Origin: JBBSVE01 sp038233815
GTDB lineage: Bacteria; Pseudomonadota; Alphaproteobacteria; Rhodobacterales; Rhodobacteraceae
NCBI GenBank assembly: GCA_038233815.1
Contig: JBBSVE010000064.1
Span: 1-16,784 of the forward strand
DNA: 16,784 bases
Direction of reading: 5' to 3'
This document shows, in pieces, positions 15,135 to 16,784 of this stretch (its first letter is position 1; every line of letters starts with the position of its first letter). The position numbers and the translations under genes were made by a program. The notes under the pieces were generated by a model, which saw nothing but the letters and a program-made list of their open reading frames with translations, did not search any database and was not told the DNA's origin.

Positions 15135-15914
15135 TCAGCCTTTCCGCTCGCCCGCCACCACCTGCCGCATTCCGTCGAGCGGGACGTAACCCCGGAGCAT
15201 CGTGTCCTGCACCACGAACGTCGGAGTCCCGTTGATTGCCAGCGCCTGTCCCAGCGCGTGGTTGGCGTCGATCACCGCCTGAACCGCCGGGCCGTCCATT
15301 TGCGTGCGCACTGCCTTCAGATCGCGCACGCCCGCGGCCGCGGCGACGGTCTTCATGGCGGCGGGGGTCAGATCGCCCTTCATCGTCATCAGCGCCTCAT
15401 GCACCTTGGCATAGGACGCGTCGCCGTCGGTCTGGCGCACCGCGATGGCAAAGCGCGAGGCCAGATCGGACGCCTCGCCCAGAATCGGGAACTCCTTCAC
15501 GACAAACCGGATGTTGCCGTCCGATTTCACCAGTTCGGCGACCTCGTCGTAGGCCTTCCGGCAATAACCGCAGCGGTAGTCCATGAACTCCACCACCGTG
15601 ATGTCGCCTTGGGGATTGCCCCCGACCCAACTGTCGGGGTCTTGGAAGATCGCATCCGCATTGGCCTTGATGAGTGAAATATCATCCGCCGCTGCCTGCC
15701 GGTCGCGCTTTTTGTCGAGAACGGCGATCGCCTCCATCAGCACTTCGGGGTTTTCCAACAGGTAGGCGCGGACCTCGGCGCGCAATGCGGTGCGGTCCGT
15801 CTCCGACATGGCCGAGGCGGGGGCCGTGCTTTCGGCGACGGGCGCGGTCTGAGCCAGTGCGGGCAATCCGGTCACGGCGAGAAGGGCGATCAGGGTCGCG
15901 GTTCTGAAGGGCAT
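15135..15914 (-). CDS. DsbA/ScsC-like periplasmic thiol-disulfide oxidoreductase
   Basis: A 259-residue exported thioredoxin-fold protein. The signal peptide covers residues 1 to about 21 (LPALAQ). Residues 36-75 form a charged helical region with the YLLENPEVLMEAI motif seen in the N-terminal oligomerisation domain of ScsC- and Com1-type proteins. The catalytic motif is Cys115-Gly-Tyr-Cys118, and the cis-proline loop is GTPTF at 229-233. It should introduce or shuffle disulfide bonds in the periplasm; the N-terminal domain favours an isomerase-like, oligomeric form over monomeric DsbA. The start at 15912-15914 has GAGGA about five bases upstream. An in-frame ATG at 15983 would add 23 residues but overlaps the promoter and palindrome, so it is rejected. 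It converges on ispG and diverges from the PBP1A gene. Confidence 0.92.
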   Translation of the reverse strand: MPFRTATLIALLAVTGLPALAQTAPVAESTAPASAMSETDRTALRAEVRAYLLENPEVLMEAIAVLDKKRDRQAAADDISLIKANADAIFQDPDSWVGGNPQGDITVVEFMDYRCGYCRKAYDEVAELVKSDGNIRFVVKEFPILGEASDLASRFAIAVRQTDGDASYAKVHEALMTMKGDLTPAAMKTVAAAAGVRDLKAVRTQMDGPAVQAVIDANHALGQALAINGTPTFVVQDTMLRGYVPLDGMRQVVAGERKG

Positions 15915-15937
15915 AAGGTCCTCGTTGGGTAACGTCG

Positions 15938-15953
15938 CGCAAAGCGCTTTGCG
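15938..15953. repeat. Perfect 16-base palindrome at the start of the disulfide-oxidoreductase transcript
   Basis: CGCAAAGCGCTTTGCG is an uninterrupted palindrome 23 bases upstream of the start codon. The predicted transcription start, about seven bases past the -10 element (15956-15961), falls inside it. It could be an operator overlapping the start site or a hairpin at the 5' end of the mRNA. Confidence 0.6.
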
Positions 15954-15955
15954 GC

Positions 15956-15983
15956 ATTGTCGCAGAACGTGACCCGACTGCAA
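15956..15983 (-). promoter_or_regulatory. Sigma-70-type promoter of the disulfide oxidoreductase gene
   Basis: On the minus strand TTGCAG (15978-15983), a 16-base spacer and GACAAT (15956-15961) match the -35/-10 pattern well. The start codon lies about 40 bases downstream. Confidence 0.6.
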
Positions 15984-15993
15984 GGGGGCGGTC

Positions 15994-16010
15994 GGCGGCT
16001 CAACGCCGCC
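15994..16010. repeat. Inverted repeat between two divergent promoters
   Basis: GGCGGC at 15994-15999 and GCCGCC at 16005-16010 flank the loop TCAAC. It lies between the outward-facing promoters of the oxidoreductase and PBP1A genes. Such short G/C stems are common at this base composition, so function is uncertain. Confidence 0.35.
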
Positions 16011-16018
16011 ACTCCCTT

Positions 16019-16045
16019 TTGACGCGGGGCCGGGTGCGCTATAAG
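16019..16045 (+). promoter_or_regulatory. Candidate promoter of the PBP1A gene
   Basis: TTGACG (16019-16024) and TATAAG (16040-16045) are close to sigma-70 consensus, with a slightly short 15-base spacer. The start codon follows 24 bases after the -10 element, giving a short leader containing AAGGGG. Confidence 0.55.
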
Positions 16046-16069
16046 GGGAGTCGCGGCAAGGGGTGCAGG

Positions 16070-16784
16070 GTGCTCAGATTCATCGGATCCTTCTTCGGGG
16101 GCATCTTCACGTTCCTGACCATGGGCGTGCTGTTCGCGGCCCTGACGGTGGGCGCCGTCTTCTTCATGTATTCCCGCGACCTGCCGAGCCACGAGAGCCT
16201 CGCGCAATATGCCCCCGCGACGATCAGCCGGGTTTATGCCGGCGATGGGCGGATGATCGACGAGTTCGCCAAGGAGCGTCGGATCTTTGCCGCCAGCGAC
16301 GAGATCCCGGATCTGGTGAAGCACGCCTTCATCTCGGCCGAGGACAAGAACTTCTACACCCACCACGGCTATGACGCGCGCGGCATGGCGGCGGCCTTCA
16401 TCGACGCCATTCGCACGCGCGGCCGCGAGGTGCGCGGCGCCTCCACCATCACGCAGCAGGTGATGAAGAACTTCCTGCTCGGCGGCGAGAAAAAGGCCGA
16501 GCGCAAGATCAAGGAGATCATCCTTGCCACCCGGATCGAGGATGCTCTGCCGAAGGAGAAGATCCTCGAGCTTTACCTCAACGAGATCTATCTCGGGCAG
16601 AACTCCTACGGCGTGGCGGCGGCGGCGCAGACCTATTTCAACAAGACGCTGGGCCAGTTGTCCCCCGCCGAGGCCGCGATGCTGGCCTCCCTCCCGCAGG
16701 CGCCGAGCAAATACAACCCGGTGACGGCCAAGGAACGGCTGACGGAACGGCGCGACTACGTGCTCCGGGAGATGTGGCAGAACG
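16070..16784 (+). CDS. mrcA: Penicillin-binding protein 1A (class A), N-terminal part, cut by window end
   Basis: The first 238 residues of a bifunctional peptidoglycan synthase; full-length proteins are usually about 800-850 residues. A membrane anchor lies at about residues 9-33 after a short cytoplasmic start. The glycosyltransferase (GT51) domain follows with its key motifs: ISAEDKNFYTHHG (88-100) with catalytic Glu91, GASTITQQVMKN (123-134), KIKEIILATRIE (146-157) and KEKILELYLNEIYLG (162-176) with Glu172. The transpeptidase domain lies outside the window. The start is GTG at 16070, the only start that keeps the short N-terminus before the anchor, with AAGG eight bases upstream. The enzyme polymerises lipid II in the periplasm. 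It diverges from the oxidoreductase gene. Confidence 0.95.
   Translation, partial: MLRFIGSFFGGIFTFLTMGVLFAALTVGAVFFMYSRDLPSHESLAQYAPATISRVYAGDGRMIDEFAKERRIFAASDEIPDLVKHAFISAEDKNFYTHHGYDARGMAAAFIDAIRTRGREVRGASTITQQVMKNFLLGGEKKAERKIKEIILATRIEDALPKEKILELYLNEIYLGQNSYGVAAAAQTYFNKTLGQLSPAEAAMLASLPQAPSKYNPVTAKERLTERRDYVLREMWQN

Overview
The window is high-GC DNA from an alphaproteobacterium, most likely a member of the Rhodobacterales. It has an ALAS-type hemA (Shemin pathway), the chromosomal order hemA, RodZ-like gene, ispG, and a MocD/MocE-like oxygenase pair beside a sugar/polyol ABC transporter. Genus cannot be assigned from the sequence alone. Both edges cut genes: the C-terminal end of a DHDPS-family lyase on the left and the N-terminal third of a class A penicillin-binding protein on the right.

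Positions 1-7948 are an accessory catabolic locus. Seven tightly packed minus-strand genes run from 6892 down to 379: a solute-binding protein, two permeases, a sorbitol/xylitol-dehydrogenase-type zinc enzyme, an ABC ATPase, a MocD-like di-iron membrane oxygenase and a MocE-like Rieske ferredoxin. Several genes overlap by 1 to 4 bases. A strong hairpin separates the binding-protein gene from the permeases. A divergent AraC-family regulator starts at 7034. The simplest reading is an inducible pathway that imports a polyol or modified sugar, oxidises it, and may remove a methyl or other substituent with the oxygenase/ferredoxin pair. A DHDPS-family aldolase/dehydratase converges on the operon from the left.

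Positions 7949-9111 hold a tRNA-Cys(GCA) with its own promoter, a protein with a C-terminal J domain, and a divergent BolA-family gene. Positions 9118-10500 encode an M20 dipeptidase on the minus strand. From 10629 to 15131 the plus strand carries a small exported protein with an internal duplication, hemA with a structured leader, a RodZ-like membrane HTH protein, and ispG. A ScsC/DsbA-like periplasmic thiol oxidoreductase (minus) and PBP1A (plus) diverge from a 155-base region with recognisable promoters and palindromes.

The right two thirds look like conserved housekeeping chromosome. No insertion sequence, integrase, CRISPR array or phage gene was seen. The most unusual items are the MocDE-transporter-dehydrogenase operon, the tRNA-Cys with a non-standard core (no U8, no A14), the mutually exclusive hairpins in front of hemA, and the duplicated four-cysteine exported protein beside it.
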